A stretch of DNA of 64,000 nucleotides from Symsagittifera roscoffensis (GCF_963678635.1 NC_087065.1:53137858-53201857), one strand, 5' to 3'; counted from the stretch's first letter, positions 10,391 through 23,850 are shown. Made by a program: numbers and translations. The notes: generated from the letters alone by a model not told the origin.

Positions 10391-11056
10391 CAGGGTAGCA
10401 CATTCAGCCTTTCCAATCAGATTTTATCCTGGTAAGCATTGAAATTTTTCTCACCAATCGGTGCTAGTTTAAAAATTATTTTAGAAGTTTTTGCTTTATC
10501 GAAAATGGGCTCAGTCCGTTTTTTTCATAATTTTCTGTCCGGACTAACTTCACATTTTGCAGCATCGAAGCAAATTTTTAATGCATCAATATAAATATTA
10601 AGTTTACCTTTCACTTAAGGTAGCTTTTGCTCCTACTGCTGAGGTTAAAATAGTGAGTACATTTCGTAGGCGAGCGGGAGGAACGCTCATATCATCTTTG
10701 CAGCCGGGAGAACTGCTTGCCAAAAATGACTATCATTCATTTTAACGTTCGTTACTTTACATGAAGTTCTTTTTAAAACTTGATCTTAATTTTTTTTTCC
10801 AGATAATCAATTCGCAAAAAAAAGAAGTTTTGGCATGGTAAAGCGAATTTTTGGGAGTTAAAAACCATATTGTACATCCATTTTACACTCTGCGTTACGA
10901 TTTTTTATACCATCTTAAAACATTATAAACACTTGTTTAAAGACAAAAATTTGCCAAGTTTTTTTCGTACCCTTGGGTTTTTGTTGAAAAATGTCAGGAA
11001 CTGCGCGCAAATGGTTCTGTTTACAATCGATTTAGCAGGTACTTGTCCTAAATTGA
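10391..11056. other. Non-coding stretch between LINE fragment and Tc1 array
   Basis: No recognised gene or repeat. A 77-codon ORF on the plus strand at 10870 has no recognisable domain. Confidence 0.4.
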
Positions 11057-12385
11057 TTGACAGTCAGTGTTTGTCATGCACTCACGCGAGATTATCGAGT
11101 TAGCAAATTAAAACATGCAAATGGTTTTTCATATGGCCAAATCAGCCAAGAACTGAAATTATCAAGATCAACAGTGCAGTATTTGACCAAGAATGACTAT
11201 TCAAGAAAGAAAGCAAAGCGAGGACCCAAGCATGTGTCTGTTAGCTTCAAAAAAACTCTGAATAAAACAATGCCTTGCTCTACTAAAAAATAGCAAAGAA
11301 AGGATGACAGCCCCAAAGTCCTGAGGGAGACAGCCCTCAAAATCAGCAGAGGAACGGTTTTTCGGGCTTTATCAAGAATGAGGTATAGGTACAAAAATGC
11401 AAATTCACGATAGTTTTGACCAAAAAACAGAAACAAAAACTGAGCACGCCTCTGCACTGATTGGTTGACTAAACCAAAAATCTGGGATGAGTTCGTCTTT
11501 ACGGATGAAACAAATTAACCTAGACGGACCCGACAACTGGTGTTCCTGGATGGAGGAAGATCATCAAGTTTACTTCAACAAACGTCAATGTGGAGGTGGT
11601 TCCCTAATGGACTGGGGTATGATTTTTTCGACCGGTCACATTTTTGCCAAAACGTTATCTGGTCGAATAAATTCAAACACCAAATTCAGACAAAAAATTC
11701 AAGCTAATGAAAGTCACCGCAACCCTTTTAAAGAGAGAAACTCTCCTTGATGGTTTCCTTCTGCAACAAGACAATTGAAGTTTTCATGTTTCAAAAAAAA
11801 TTGGAACTTTTGAGGAGACGGGCATTGAGCGTGTACTTTGGCCCAGCAGGATACCGGAACTCAAAATTATAGAAAACGTGTAGAGAATGTTGAATTCAAG
11901 GAATTATGATCGCCCGCAACCAAAAAACAAACAAGAACTGGAATAAAGAGTTTTTGAAGCCGTAGACCGCATGAACTCGCATCTTTCTGAATATGTGAAA
12001 ACTCTATACTCATCGTTGCATAGTCGTTTCTTATCATGTGTTACGAGACGTAGAAATAAAGTTTCTCGCTGACTTTCTTTGAACATTTTTGAAGTTGCAC
12101 TAAAACATTTGGCACACTTTTGCGTTGAATTGATGAAATTACATGTATTAAGATGATATATTGATAGAAATTCCAAAAAAGGTGAACTTCCAAGCCCCGT
12201 TCGAAAATTGGTGGTTCAGCAAACTTTCTTTGTTAAAGCTGTAAAAAACTTAAATAAAATCTAACTTCAGTACACCTGAGCACTTCGGTTTGTCATCACG
12301 CTCTTTTGAGTTTCTAAAGGAGTGTGCAGCAATTTCTAAAAGAGTGTGCAGTTAATGTAGAAAACCCTTCTGCAACAAGAGTGTG
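11057..12385 (+). pseudogene. Tc1-like transposase relic, copy 1 (most complete 5' end)
   Basis: A Tc1/mariner transposase gene broken by frameshifts and stops. The 5' ORF (11057-11293) holds a helix-turn-helix DNA-binding segment (FSYGQISQELKLSRSTVQYL). The catalytic domain follows in pieces. The first Asp motif FVFTDET (11485-11515) runs into a frameshift before NLDGPDNWCSW, then QVYFNKRQCGGGSLMDWGMI. The second Asp motif FLLQQDN is followed by a stop (near 11755), and the IIEN third catalytic Glu is near 11875. The C-terminal NSRNYD.PQPKNKQELE block carries stops. The intact enzyme would cut and paste the element as a DDE transposase. Copies 2 and 3 follow directly. Confidence 0.85.
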
Positions 12386-13587
12386 CAAGAATGACTATTC
12401 AAGAAAGAAAGCAAAGCGAGGACCCAAGCATGTGTCTGTTAGCTTCAAAAAAACTCTGAATAAAACAATGCCTTGCTCTACTAAAAAATAGCAAAGAAAG
12501 GATGACAGCCCCAAAGCCCTGAGGGAGACAGCCCTCAAAATCAGCAGAGGAACGGTTTTTCGGGCTTTATCAAGAATGAGGTATAGGTACAAAAATGCAA
12601 ATTCACGATAGTTTTGACCAAAAAACAGAAACAAAAACTGAGCACGCCTCTGAACTGATTGGTTGACTAAACCAAAAATCTGGGATGAGTTCGTCTTTAC
12701 GGATGAAACAAATTAACCTAGACGGACCCGACAACTGGTGTTCCTGGATGGAGGAAGATCATCAAGTTTACTTCAACAAACGTCAATGTGGAGGTGGTTC
12801 CCTAATGGACTGGGGTATGATTTTTTCGACCGGTCACATTTTTGCCAAAACGTTATCTGGTCGAATAAATTCAAACACCAAATTCAGACAAAAAATTCAA
12901 GCTAATGAAAATCACCGCAACCCTTTTAATGAGAGAAACTCTCCTTGATGGTTTCCTTCTGCAACAAGACAATTGAAGTTTTCATGTTTCAAAAAAAAAA
13001 TTTGGAACTTTTTGAGGAGACGGGCATTGAGCGTGTACTTTGGCCCAGCAGGATCCCGGAACTCAAAATTATAGAAAACGTGTAGAGAAAGTTGAATTCA
13101 AGGAATTATGATCGCCCGCAACCAAAAAACAAACAAGAACTGGAATAAAGAGTTTTTGAAGCCGTAGACCGCATGAACTCGCATCTTTCTGAATATGTGA
13201 AAACTCTATACTCATCGTTGCATAGTCGTTTCTTATCATGTGTTACGAGACGTAGAAATAAAGTTTCTCGCTGACTTTCTTTGAACATTTTTGAAGTTGC
13301 ACTAAAACATTTGGCACACTTTTGCGTTGAATTGATGAAATTACATGTATTAAGATGATATATTGAGAGAAATTCCAAAAAAGGTGAACTTCCAAGCCCC
13401 GTTCGAAAATTGGTGGTTCAGCAAATTTTCTTTGTTAAAGCTGTAAAAAACTTAAATAAAATCTAACTTCAGTACACCTGAGCACTTCGGTTTGTCATCA
13501 CGCTCTTTTGAGTTTCTAAAGGAGTGTGCAGTAATTTCTAAAGGAGTGTGCAGTTAATGTAGAAAACCCTTCTGCAACAAGAGTGTG
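12386..13587 (+). pseudogene. Tc1-like transposase relic, copy 2 (tandem, lacks the N-terminal HTH part)
   Basis: Nearly identical to copy 1 from CAAGAATGACTATTC onward, with a period of about 1.2 kb. The sequence before that point, including the helix-turn-helix coding part, is missing. It is replaced by the 3' flank plus a short GAGTGTGCA-rich joint. The frameshift between FTDET and NLDGPDN, the stop after FLLQQDN and the C-terminal stops are the same as in copy 1. The gene was therefore dead before it was multiplied. It cannot be functional. Confidence 0.85.
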
Positions 13588-14735
13588 CAAGAATGACTAT
13601 TCAAGAAAGAAAGCAAAGCGAGGACCCAAGCATGTGTCTGTTAGCTTCAAAAAAACTCTGAATAAAACAATGCCTTGCTCTACTAAAAAATAGCAAAGAA
13701 AGGATGACAGCCCCAAAGTCCTGAGGGAGACAGCCCTCAAAATCAGCAGAGGAACGGTTTTTCGGGCTTTATCAAGAATGAGGTATAGGTACAAAAATGC
13801 AAATTCACGATAGTTTTGACCAAAAAACAGAAACAAAAACTGAGCACGCCTCTGCACTGATTGGTTGACTAAACCAAAACTCTGGGATGAGTTCGTCTTT
13901 ACGGATGAAACAAATTAACCTAGACGGACCCGACAACTGGTGTTCCTGGATGGAGGAAGATCATCAAGTTTACTTCAACAAACGTCAATGTGGAGGTGGT
14001 TCCCTAATGGACTGGGGTATGATTTTTTCGACCGGTCACATTTTTGCCAAAACGTTATCTGGTCGAATAAATTCAAACACCAAATTCAGACAAAAAATTC
14101 AAGCTAATGAAAATCACCGCAACCCTTTTAATGAGAGAAACTCTCCTTGATGGTTTCCTTCTGCAACAAGACAATTGAAGTTTTCATGTTTCAAAAAAAA
14201 AATTTGGAACTTTTTGAGGAGACGGGCATTGAGCGTGTACTTTGGCCCAGCAGGATCCCGGAACTCAAAATTATAGAAAACGTGTAGAGAATGTTGAATT
14301 CAAGGAATTATGATCACCCGCAACCAAAAAACAAACAAGAACTGGAAGAAAGAGTTTTTGAAGCCGTAGACCACATGAACTCGCATCTTTCTGAATATGT
14401 GAAAACTCTATACTCATCGTTGCATAGTCGTTTCTTATCATGTGTTACGAGACGTAGAAATAAAGTTTCTCGCTGACTTTCTTTGAACATTTTTGAAGTT
14501 GCACTAAAACATTTGGCACACTTTTGCGTTGAATTGATGAAATTACATGTATTAAGATGATATATTGATAGAAATTCCAAAAAAGGTGAACTTCCAAGCG
14601 CCGTTCAAAAATTGGTGGTTCAGCAAATTTTCTTTGTTAAAGCTGTAAAAAACTTAAGTAAAATCTAATTTCAGTACACCTGCGCACTTCGGTTTGTCAT
14701 CACGCTCTTTTGAGTTTCTAAAGGAGTGTGCAGCA
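13588..14735 (+). pseudogene. Tc1-like transposase relic, copy 3 (tandem)
   Basis: Third tandem copy, starting at the same internal point as copy 2, period 1202 bp. It shares the FTDET/NLDGPDN frameshift. Its C-terminal block is better preserved: an open frame from 14291 reads NSRNYDHPQPKNKQELEERVF, where copies 1 and 2 have a stop. This copy is thus closer to the ancestral sequence there, or was separated earlier. The copy ends in the CACTTCGGTTTGTCATCACG flank and joins the segment shared with 7.66-8.1 kb. Confidence 0.85.
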
Positions 14736-15050
14736 ATTTGAGCTCCTCGTTTACTACCAGATCGTACCAGTTAACTCCCAAAAAAAAATTGTGGCTCTGC
14801 AAGAGCCTTGCTTCCTGCTCATCTGAGCGTGTAGCAGATAGCAGTCGGTGGCAAACCTCCATCTTTATTTATGTGGGCGATAAGTTTTTCTCCAAAAAAA
14901 AAATTCTTAGGTCTTTGGGTGTTTTACCTTCACCTATAGGATTTAGGAGCTTGGTAAGCGATTTTAAGAAATTGAGCCTCGCGTTGCCTGTTTGAATTAC
15001 TAATAAGATCTTTAAAAATTAGGGTAACAGTCCCGACCGAATCAATTGGA
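14736..15050. repeat. Spacer between Tc1 array and family U (second copy of 7.66-7.98 kb)
   Basis: About 90% similar by eye to 7661-7980, with the same ORF shadow in both copies. It carries no recognised domain on either strand. It marks the right half of the segmental duplication. Confidence 0.6.
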
Positions 15051-18000
15051 AAAGACATAAATGCTTTCTTCTCCTCAAACTCAGATACGAAAAATTATTG
15101 ATGTTTTCCCGCTTTGGGGCAATTATATCAGCTCTTTCCGGGGGGTTTGGATACCATTTTCTAACAATAAGGTGTCGAAAAGGTGCAATCTTGTCATCAG
15201 AAGCGGCCAGCTTAACTCGTTTCTTTGTTTTTTCCTCGTCAATTTTGCTGCTGTTTAACTTTGTTCACTGCTCCAGATCTGAGGCGCGCTTGACCATGGA
15301 GTAAGGGGTTTAGACATGTTTTGTTTATTGAAGAGCTCATAGCTGTCGTTTTTTATCAAACATTTCTTTTGTGTTGTTCAAATACATCGAAGCCAGAAAA
15401 ACCAGCCAATAAGAAACGTTTTCTACATTAAAATCTGTAAGACTCGCTGATAAGGAACATTCTCACCCAAGCCCAATAGGTCGAGCGGCGCAAAAACAGA
15501 TTTACCAGGCCAGAAACTCCTTCCTCCAGACCAGAGACCTACTTGACAGACTTTTTTCTCAAATCCCTCAAAGAGCAATCAATAAACAGGTACAAACTTC
15601 AAACATATAACAATTTTTAAATAATTTTTACAACATCAATAGGCTAATCCCTCAAAGGGAGCTCGACAAAAATGCACATCTATCAATCATATCACATCTA
15701 TCTATATAATTTATCACTTGAGCCTGCTGGACCTATTGAGCTCGGGCGAGATTTTTCTTTATCAGCAAGTTTCATAGACTTTAAATTTTTCCTTTAACTA
15801 AATTTATTTTATTTTTTTTGTCATCTAAAAATTTGCCATCCTGTCATTAAGGGTTAGTTCAGTCCCTTTGTGTCTTGTCAAATTCCTTTTTTTTCTCCAA
15901 AACACTAGAAATATGGAAAACAAACGTATATATTCTGTTGAAAACAAGCCTATTATCCAATCGTTGCATCAGATGATGGTGCTCGTTTAGAAGTTTGGTT
16001 CCCTCGTTTTTGATGGTTACCCTAAAAAAACTTGTTTAGAAGTATGATCCCGCCAGTTCACGTGAAATATATTTAATGCACTTCAAATGCATGCAAAAAT
16101 AAGGAGATATAATTTTGGCGCTTTTCAGTTATCAGTTGAAGATGATTCGGTTACTTCAAATTGCGAAAGATTGAAACAAATTATAAAAAAAAGCATGCGT
16201 TTTTATTTGAATTTTTATATTAATCAGCTCGCTTAGTGATCCGATGCATGCCGTACGTATACTGTACGTCTGCTTGGAGCAATCTTATCGAAAAATTGTC
16301 TTTGTCTAATAACCTTCAAGCATTCTTCGGTGCTCAATGCTTTTAAAATATTTGCAAATATAAGCAAGTTAACTGCTCTAAAAACAAAGCAAAAGAAAAC
16401 TACCGTGTAACAAATGAGTAATTGATCGGCTTTCTTGTAGTACATTGGTTCGATATCAACAAGGGTTATTTTGGTGATGGGTTGCCTCTGACGAGTATAA
16501 ACTCCATTCTAGTGTTTTTGCTCCCCTGTGAAATCTAAAGCAAGTGATGCTTTTGCATAGGGCAATTGAATCATTTGAAATTTCAGGGCGAACTTCGAGA
16601 CTAGGGAGTGTTTGTGACTAAGAATGTTGCGATGCGCAATGTTTTATCAGAAGATATCCATAGTTTATTTTCGAACCATTGTTGCTATTTTCTTTTGTCC
16701 TTGTTGGTTTTGTTGCTCGCATGGTTTCGAGTGGCCAAGATGAGTTCGTCGAATGGCCGTTTGATATCGTGCTTCTATTCGTTTGCTAATTTTGGATTGT
16801 ACTGAAAAAGAAACTTGAATCATCTGCAACCAACAGGGAATTGCAAAAAACTGCAAGTTTCTTAGATCAACCGCTGCTTCTGGTCGCGATTTTTAAGCGG
16901 CTCGTTTTTGGTGGGTCAACAGTTTTTTTTTAAAAAGTCGGCTGGCAAGAATTGTTTAGTTATAGTTTGCAGGTGGCCACAAAAGAAGTTGATTTGTACG
17001 GATTTGATCTTCTTCCAACGGGTGCTATTGTTGGATCACTCAATGAGCCGACATCTAGCAACAATTGCAAAGTTTCAAATGAGCTCAACTCGCAAAATTA
17101 CAGCCCAAAAACAACGCAAGTTGTCTTTCTCGCTGCAAGCTGAGACTCGGCGTATAACCAACGAAACGTGAGTTTCTGCGTACGAAGTTGTAGTGGCATA
17201 GATAGCTGTTCCTTAAGACGTCTCAGACAAAAATCGTTTCGCTGTTAATAGAAAAAATCAGAAACTGGTTGCCAATTAATGAGAAGAGTTTTGACGCTTT
17301 GATCAATTTCTGATAATTGTTATGCAGTTCATCAGGTTTATCATTCAGAAAAACTTTGCTGTTATTTGCCCGTAGTAAAATGTGCTAGCAGAATGCTTTG
17401 TCCAAAGTGTGCGTTTGTCGGCGGCTTTTTGATGGGTTATACTCATTATCTGCAGCACCAATCTACTTAACCCCATAGAATGATTCTCAACTTGCTAGTT
17501 TTGTCTCTTAATTATCTGTTTTTTTTTTCGGTGGTGTCTGGCAATATTTTTTTGGTATAAGCTACCAGGAACTATGACCGCTCGACATTTGACAATTGAT
17601 TCATCTTTTTCTCTCTCCAGTTAATCTGATTCAGGTATGTGTCTTTGCGCTTTAGATCTAGTTGCCTGTACATCTTATTTATGCTTAATTGTAATAGAAC
17701 CTAAACTCGTTGTAATAGAACCATAGAACCTTTATGACGAGGCATGATGAAGTACGTCAGGACTGGCAGAAATTGATTTGTGTTAGGTCGTTTTTGATTT
17801 GTCAAGTGTCAATCATCACTTCAAAGTATTCTTTTTTTATGTTTAATGGCTTCAAGATTATGTCGTATATTTTTTTTGTTGAAAGTACCACAAAACTTGG
17901 CTGGTCTCGAGAGGTATTGTCTTAGATCCCCTGTGATTATTGATGAGCATTTTCAGCATCGCTTGTCCATCTGAGACATAAGCCAAACTCGGATTGCAAT

Positions 18001-18341
18001 TTCGGATGCAATAAAGCTCGAAGAATTTTTAGAATGTTCTTGACTGTCTGTCAAGGAAAACATTACAGCAGCGAATTTTTTTTCTAGTTTTTGCTTGTTA
18101 TCAGCTGTATCTGACACTGTCCGACCAGGAGATGAGGGATGATTTGCCTAGAAATGCCAAGAAGAGTTTTACGAAGCACTTTTTTTTGACATGTAATGAA
18201 CACTGACATTGCTGAAAACCGTGACTAGAAAAGCATATGAGCAACATTGAAAGCATATTTTGTTGATAATCACAAATTTTTTCGTTCGGATGATGTCATC
18301 AATCCGTGTTTCTAATACTACTGAATCGAATTTCTGTTTTG
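15051..18341 (+). repeat. Family U repeat, copy A (unclassified, long)
   Basis: A 3.3-kb unit beginning with GCTTTGGGGCAATTATATC. It matches copy C at an offset of 5515 bp (5497 bp after an 18-bp insertion in A near 17710), and from about 16.06 kb the two are almost identical. Diverged reverse-complement relatives fill 31.1-40.4 kb. Blocks used to recognise the family are: TCGTTTAGAAGT...GATCCCGCC (about 15990-16060); TTTTCTTTTGTCCTTGTTGG..TGCTCGCATGGTTTC (16690-16730); and GTGGCCACAAAAGAAG..GATTTGATCTTCTTCC (16973-17020). Short ORFs on both strands are repeated but show no known domain. Its transposition class is unknown. Confidence 0.7.
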
Positions 18342-18985
18342 CTGGCAAGAATTGTTTAGTTATAGTTTGCAGGTGGCCACAAAAGAAGTTGATTTGTACG
18401 GATTTGATCTTCTTCCAACGGGTGCTATTGTTGGATCACTCAATGAGCCGACATCTAGCAACAATTTCAAAGTTTCAAATGAGCTCAACTCGCAAAATTA
18501 CAGCCCAAAAACAACGCAAGTTGTCTTTCTCGCTGCAAGCTGAGAGTCGGCGTATAACCAACGAAACGTGAGTTTCTGCGTACTAAGTTGTAGTGGCATA
18601 GATAGCTGTTCCTTAAGACGTCTCAGGCGAAGATCGTTTCGCTGTTAAAAGAAAAAATCAGAAACTGGTTGCCAATTAATGAGAAGAATTTTGCTCAAAT
18701 GAGCTGAACTCGCAAAATTACAGCCCAAAAACAACGCAAGTTGTCTTTCTCGCTGCAAGCTGAGACTCGGCGTATAACCAACGAAACGTGAGTTTCTGCA
18801 TACGAAGTTGTAGTGGCATAGATAGCTGTTCCTTAAGACGTCTCAGGCGAAGATAGTTTCGCTGTTAATAGAAAAAATCAGAAACTGGTTGCCAATTAAT
18901 GAGAAGAGTTTTGACGCTTTGATCATTTTCTGATAATTGTTATGCAGTTCATCAGGGTTGTCATTCAGAACAGTTTGCTGTTATT
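18342..18985 (+). repeat. Extra partial copies of an internal family U segment
   Basis: The piece starting GGCAAGAATTGTTTAGTTATAG at 16940 recurs at about 18345-18690. A shorter piece (from CTCAACTCGCAAAATTAC) recurs again at 18694-18960. Each carries the same TGAGACTCGGCGTATAACC and TTAAGACGTCTCAG blocks. This is a local triplication inside the larger array. Confidence 0.7.
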
Positions 18986-20580
18986 TGTCCGTAGTAGAAA
19001 ATACATAAATGCTTTGTACTCCTCGAACTCAGATGCGAATTATTTTTTGATGCTTTCCTGCTTTGGGGCAATTATATCAGCTCTTTCCGGGGGTTTGGAT
19101 ACCATTTTCAAATAATTAGGTGTCGAAAAGGTGCAATCTTGCCATCAGAAGTGGCCAGCTTAACTTTTTCCTTTGTTTTTTCCTCGTCAATTTTGCTGCT
19201 GTTTAACTTTGTCTACTGCTCCAGATCTGAGGCGCGCTTGACCATGGAGTAAGGGGTTTAGACATGTTTTGTTTATTGAAGAGCTCATAGCTGTCATTTT
19301 TCATCGAACACTTCTTTTGTGTTGTACAAATACATCGAAGCCAGAAAAACCAGCCAATAAGAAACGTTTTCTACATTTAAATCTGTAAGAATCGCTGATA
19401 AGGAACAATCTCACCTAAGCTCAATAGGTCCAGCGGCGCAAAACCAGATTTGCCAGGCCAGAAACTCCTTCCTCCAGAACAGAGACCTACTTGACAGACT
19501 TTTTTTCTCGAATCCATCAAACAGCGCTCAATAAACAGGTACAAACATCAAATATATCACAATTTTTAAATAAATTTTACAACATCAATAGGGCTAATCC
19601 CTCAAAGGGAGCTCGACGAAAATGCACATCTATCAATCATATCACATCTATCTAATTAGTTTATCACTTTAGCCTGCTGGTGCACCGCTGGACCTACTGA
19701 GCTTGGGCGAGATTTTTCCTTATCATCCAGTTTCATAGACTTTAAATTTTTCCTTTAACTAAATTTATTTTAATTTTTTTGTCATCTAAAAAATTGCCAC
19801 CCTGTCATTAAGGGTTAGTTGAGTCCCTTTGTGTCTAGTCAAATTCCTCTTTTTTCCTTCTCCAAAACACTAGACATATGGAAAACAAACGTAATTATTC
19901 TGTTGAAAACAAGCCTATTATCCAATCGGTGCATCAGATGATGGTGCTCGTTTAGAAGTTTGGTTCCCTCGTTTTTGATGATTTCCCTAAAAAAACTTGT
20001 TTAGAAGTATGATCCCGCCAGTTCACGTAAAATATATTTAATGCACTTCAAATGCATGCAAAAATAAGGAGTTCTAATTTCGGCGCATTTCAGTTATCAG
20101 TTGAAGATGATTCGGTTACTTCAAATTGCGAAAAATTGAAACAAAATAGAAAAAAAAGCATGCGTTTTTATTTGAATTTTTATATTAATCAGCTCGCTTA
20201 GTGATCCGATGCATACCGTACGTCTGCTTGGAGCAATGTTATCGAAAAATTGTTTTTGTCTGATAACCTTCAAGCATTCTTCGGTGCTCAAGGCTTTTAA
20301 AATATTTGCAAACATATGCAAGTTAACTGCTCTAAAAACAAAGCAAAAGAAAACTACCGTGTAACAAATGAATAATTGATCGGCTTTCTTGTAGTACATT
20401 GGTTCGATATCAACAAAAATTATTTTGGTGATGGGTTGCCTCTGACGAGTATAAACTCCATTTTAGTGTTTTTTGCTCCCCTATGAAATCTAAAGCAAGT
20501 GATGCTTTTGCATAGGGCAATTGAATCAATTGAAATTTCAGGGCTAAATTCGAGACTAAGGAGTGTTTGTGACTAAGAAT
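18986..20580 (+). repeat. Family U repeat, copy B (5' half only)
   Basis: It starts with the AATACATAAATGCTTTGTACTC block and the GCTTTGGGGCAATTATATC block. It follows copy A to the equivalent of about 16620, then stops at TTGTGACTAAGAATGTTG and is joined directly to the start of copy C. Confidence 0.7.
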
Positions 20581-23500
20581 GTTGTTGAAAATTTTTGGTT
20601 TTTTCCCGCTTTGGGGCAATTATATCAGCTCTTTCCGGGGGTTTGGATACCATTTTTTAATAACTAGGTGTCGAAAAGGTGCAATTTTGTCATCAGAAGT
20701 GGCCAGCTTAAATTGTTCCTTTGTTTTTTCCTCGTCAATTTTGCTGCTGTTGCTTAACTTTGTTCACTGCTCCATATCTGAGGCGCGCTTGACCATGGAG
20801 TAAGGGTTTAGACATGTTTTGTTTATTGAAGAGCTCATAGCTGTCATTTTTCATCGAACACTTCTTTTGTGTTGTACAAATACATCGAAGCCAGAAAAAC
20901 CAGCCAATAAGAAACGTTTTCTACATTAAAATCTGTAAGAATCGCTGATAAGGAACAATCTCACCCAAGCTCAATAGGTCCAGCGGCGCAAAACCAGATT
21001 TGCCAGGCCAGAAACTCCTTCCTCCAGACCAGAGACCTACTTGACAGACTTTTTTCTCAAATCCTTCAAAGAGCGCTCAATAAACAGGTACAAACATCAA
21101 ATATATCACAATTTTTAAATAAATTTCACAACATCAATAGGCTAATCCTTCAAAGGGAGCTCGACAAAAATGCACATCTATCAATCATATCACATCTATC
21201 TAATTAATTTATCACTTTAGCCTGCTGGTGCACCGCTGGACCTACTGAGCTCGGTCGAGATGTTTTTCCTTATCAGCCAGTTTCATAGACTTTAAATTTT
21301 TCCTTCAACTAAATTTATTTTAATTTTTTTGTCATCTAAAAATTTGCCACCCTGTCATTAAGGGTTAGTTCAGTCCCTTTGTGTCTAGTCAAATTCCTTT
21401 TTTTTCCTTCTCCAAAACACTAGACATATGGAAAACAAACGTATTTATTCTGTTGAAAACAAGCCTATTATCCAATCGGTGCATCAGATGATGGTGCTCG
21501 TTTAGAAGTTTGGTTCCCTCGTTTTTGATGGTTTCCCTAAAAAAACTTGTTTAGAAGTATGATCCCGCCAGTTCACGTGAAATATATTTAATGCACTTCA
21601 AATGCATGCAAAAATAAGGAGATATAATTTTGGCGCTTTTCAGTTATCAGTTGAAGATGATTCGGTTACTTCAAATTGCGAAAGATTGAAACAAATTATA
21701 AAAAAAAGCATGCGTTTTTATTTGAATTTTTATATTAATCAGCTCGCTTAGTGATCCGATGCATGCCGTACGTATACTGTACGTCTGCTTGGAGCAATCT
21801 TATCGAAAAATTGTCTTTGTCTAATAACCTTCAAGCATTCTTCGGTGCTCAATGCTTTTAAAATATTTGCAAATATAAGCAAGTTAACTGCTCTAAAAAC
21901 AAAGCAAAAGAAAACTACCGTGTAACAAATGAGTAATTGATCGGCTTTCTTGTAGTACATTGGTTCGATATCAACAAGGGTTATTTTGGTGATGGGTTGC
22001 CTCTGACGAGTATAAACTCCATTCTAGTGTTTTTGCTCCCCTGTGAAATCTAAAGCAAGTGATGCTTTTGCATAGGGCAATTGAATCATTTGAAATTTCA
22101 GGGCGAACTTCGAGACTAGGGAGTGTTTGTGACTAAGAATGTTGCGATGCGCAATGTTTTATCAGAAGATATCCATAGTTTATTTTCGAACCATTGTTGC
22201 TATTTTCTTTTGTCCTTGTTGGTTTTGTTGCTCGCATGGTTTCGAGTGGCCAAGATGAGTTCGTCGAATGGCCGTTTGATATCGTGCTTCTATTCGTTTG
22301 CTAATTTTGGATTGTACTGAAAAAGAAACTTGAATCATCTGCAACCAACAGGGAATTGCAAAAAACTGCAAGTTTCTTAGATCAACCGCTGCTTCTGGTC
22401 GCGATTTTTAAGCGGCTCGTTTTTGGTGGGTCAACAGTTTTTTTTTAAAAAGTCGGCTGGCAAGAATTGTTTAGTTATAGTTTGCAGGTGGCCACAAAAG
22501 AAGTTGATTTGTACGGATTTGATCTTCTTCCAACGGGTGCTATTGTTGGATCACTCAATGAGCCGACATCTAGCAACAATTTCAAAGTTTCAAATGAGCT
22601 CAACTCGCAAAATTACAGCCCAAAAACAACGCAAGTTGTCTTTCTCGCTGCAAGCTGAGACTCGGCGTATAACCAACGAAACGTGAGTTTCTGCGTACGA
22701 AGTTGTAGTGGCATAGATAGCTGTTCCTTAAGACGTCTCAGGCAAAAATCGTTTCGCTGTTAATAGAAAAAATCAGAAACTGGTTGCCAATTAATGAGAA
22801 GAGTTTTGACGCTTTGATCAATTTCTGATAATTGTTATGCAGTTCATCAGGTTTATCATTCAGAAAAACTTTGCTGTTATTTGCCCGTAGTAAAATGTGC
22901 TAGCAGAATGCTTTGTCCAAAGTGTGCGTTTGTCGGCGGCTTTTTGATGGGTTTTACTCATTATCTGCAGCACCAATCTACTTAACCCCATAGAATGATT
23001 CTCAACTTGCTAGTTTTGTCTCTTAATTATCTGTTTTTTTTTCGGTGGTGTCTGGCAATATTTTTTTGGTATAAGCTACCAGGAACTATGACCGCTCGAC
23101 ATTTGACAATTGATTCATCTTTTTCTCTCTCCAGTTAATCTGATTCAGGTATGTGTCTTTGCGCTTTAGATCTAGTTGCCTGTACATCTTATTTATGCTT
23201 AATTGTAATAGAACCTAAACTCCAGTTTTTATGACGAGGCATGATGAAGTACGTCAGGACTGGCAGAAATTGATTTGTGTTAGGTCGTTTTCGATTTGTC
23301 AAGTGTCAATCATCACTTCAAAGTATTCTTTTTTTATGTTGAATGGCTTCAAGATTATGTCGTATATTTTTTTTGTTGAAAGTACCACAAAACTTGGCTG
23401 GTCTCGAGAGGTATTATCTTAGATCCCCTGTGATTATTGATGAGCATTTTCAGCATCGCTTGTCCATCTGAGACATAAGCCAAACTCGGATTGCAATTTC

Positions 23501-23850
23501 GGATGCAATAAAGCTCGAAGAATTTTTAGAATGTTGTTGACTGTCTGTCAAGGAAAACAATACAGCAGCGATTTTTTTTTCCAGTTTTTGCTTGTTATCA
23601 GCTGTACCTGACACTGTCCGACCAGGAGATGAGGGATGGTTTGCCTAGAAATGCCAAGAAGAGTTTTACGAAGCACTTTTTTTTGACATGTAATGAACAC
23701 TTACATTGCTGAAAACCGTGACTAGAAAAGCATATGAGCAACATTGAAAGCATATTTTGTTGGTAATCACAAATTTTTTCGTTCAGATGGTGTCATCAAT
23801 CCGTTTTTCTAATACTACTGAATCGAATTTCTGTTTTGCTGAATGAAATG
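20581..23850 (+). repeat. Family U repeat, copy C (near-identical to copy A)
   Basis: A full-length copy. Between about 21.58 and 23.75 kb it differs from copy A at only scattered positions, so the A/C duplication is recent or has been homogenised. It is followed by more diverged sequence. No intact long ORF. Confidence 0.7.

Noticed and set aside
11197-14580. Repeated minus-strand ORFs of 79-90 codons
   Set aside because: They lie antisense to Tc1 transposase motifs and repeat only because the array repeats.
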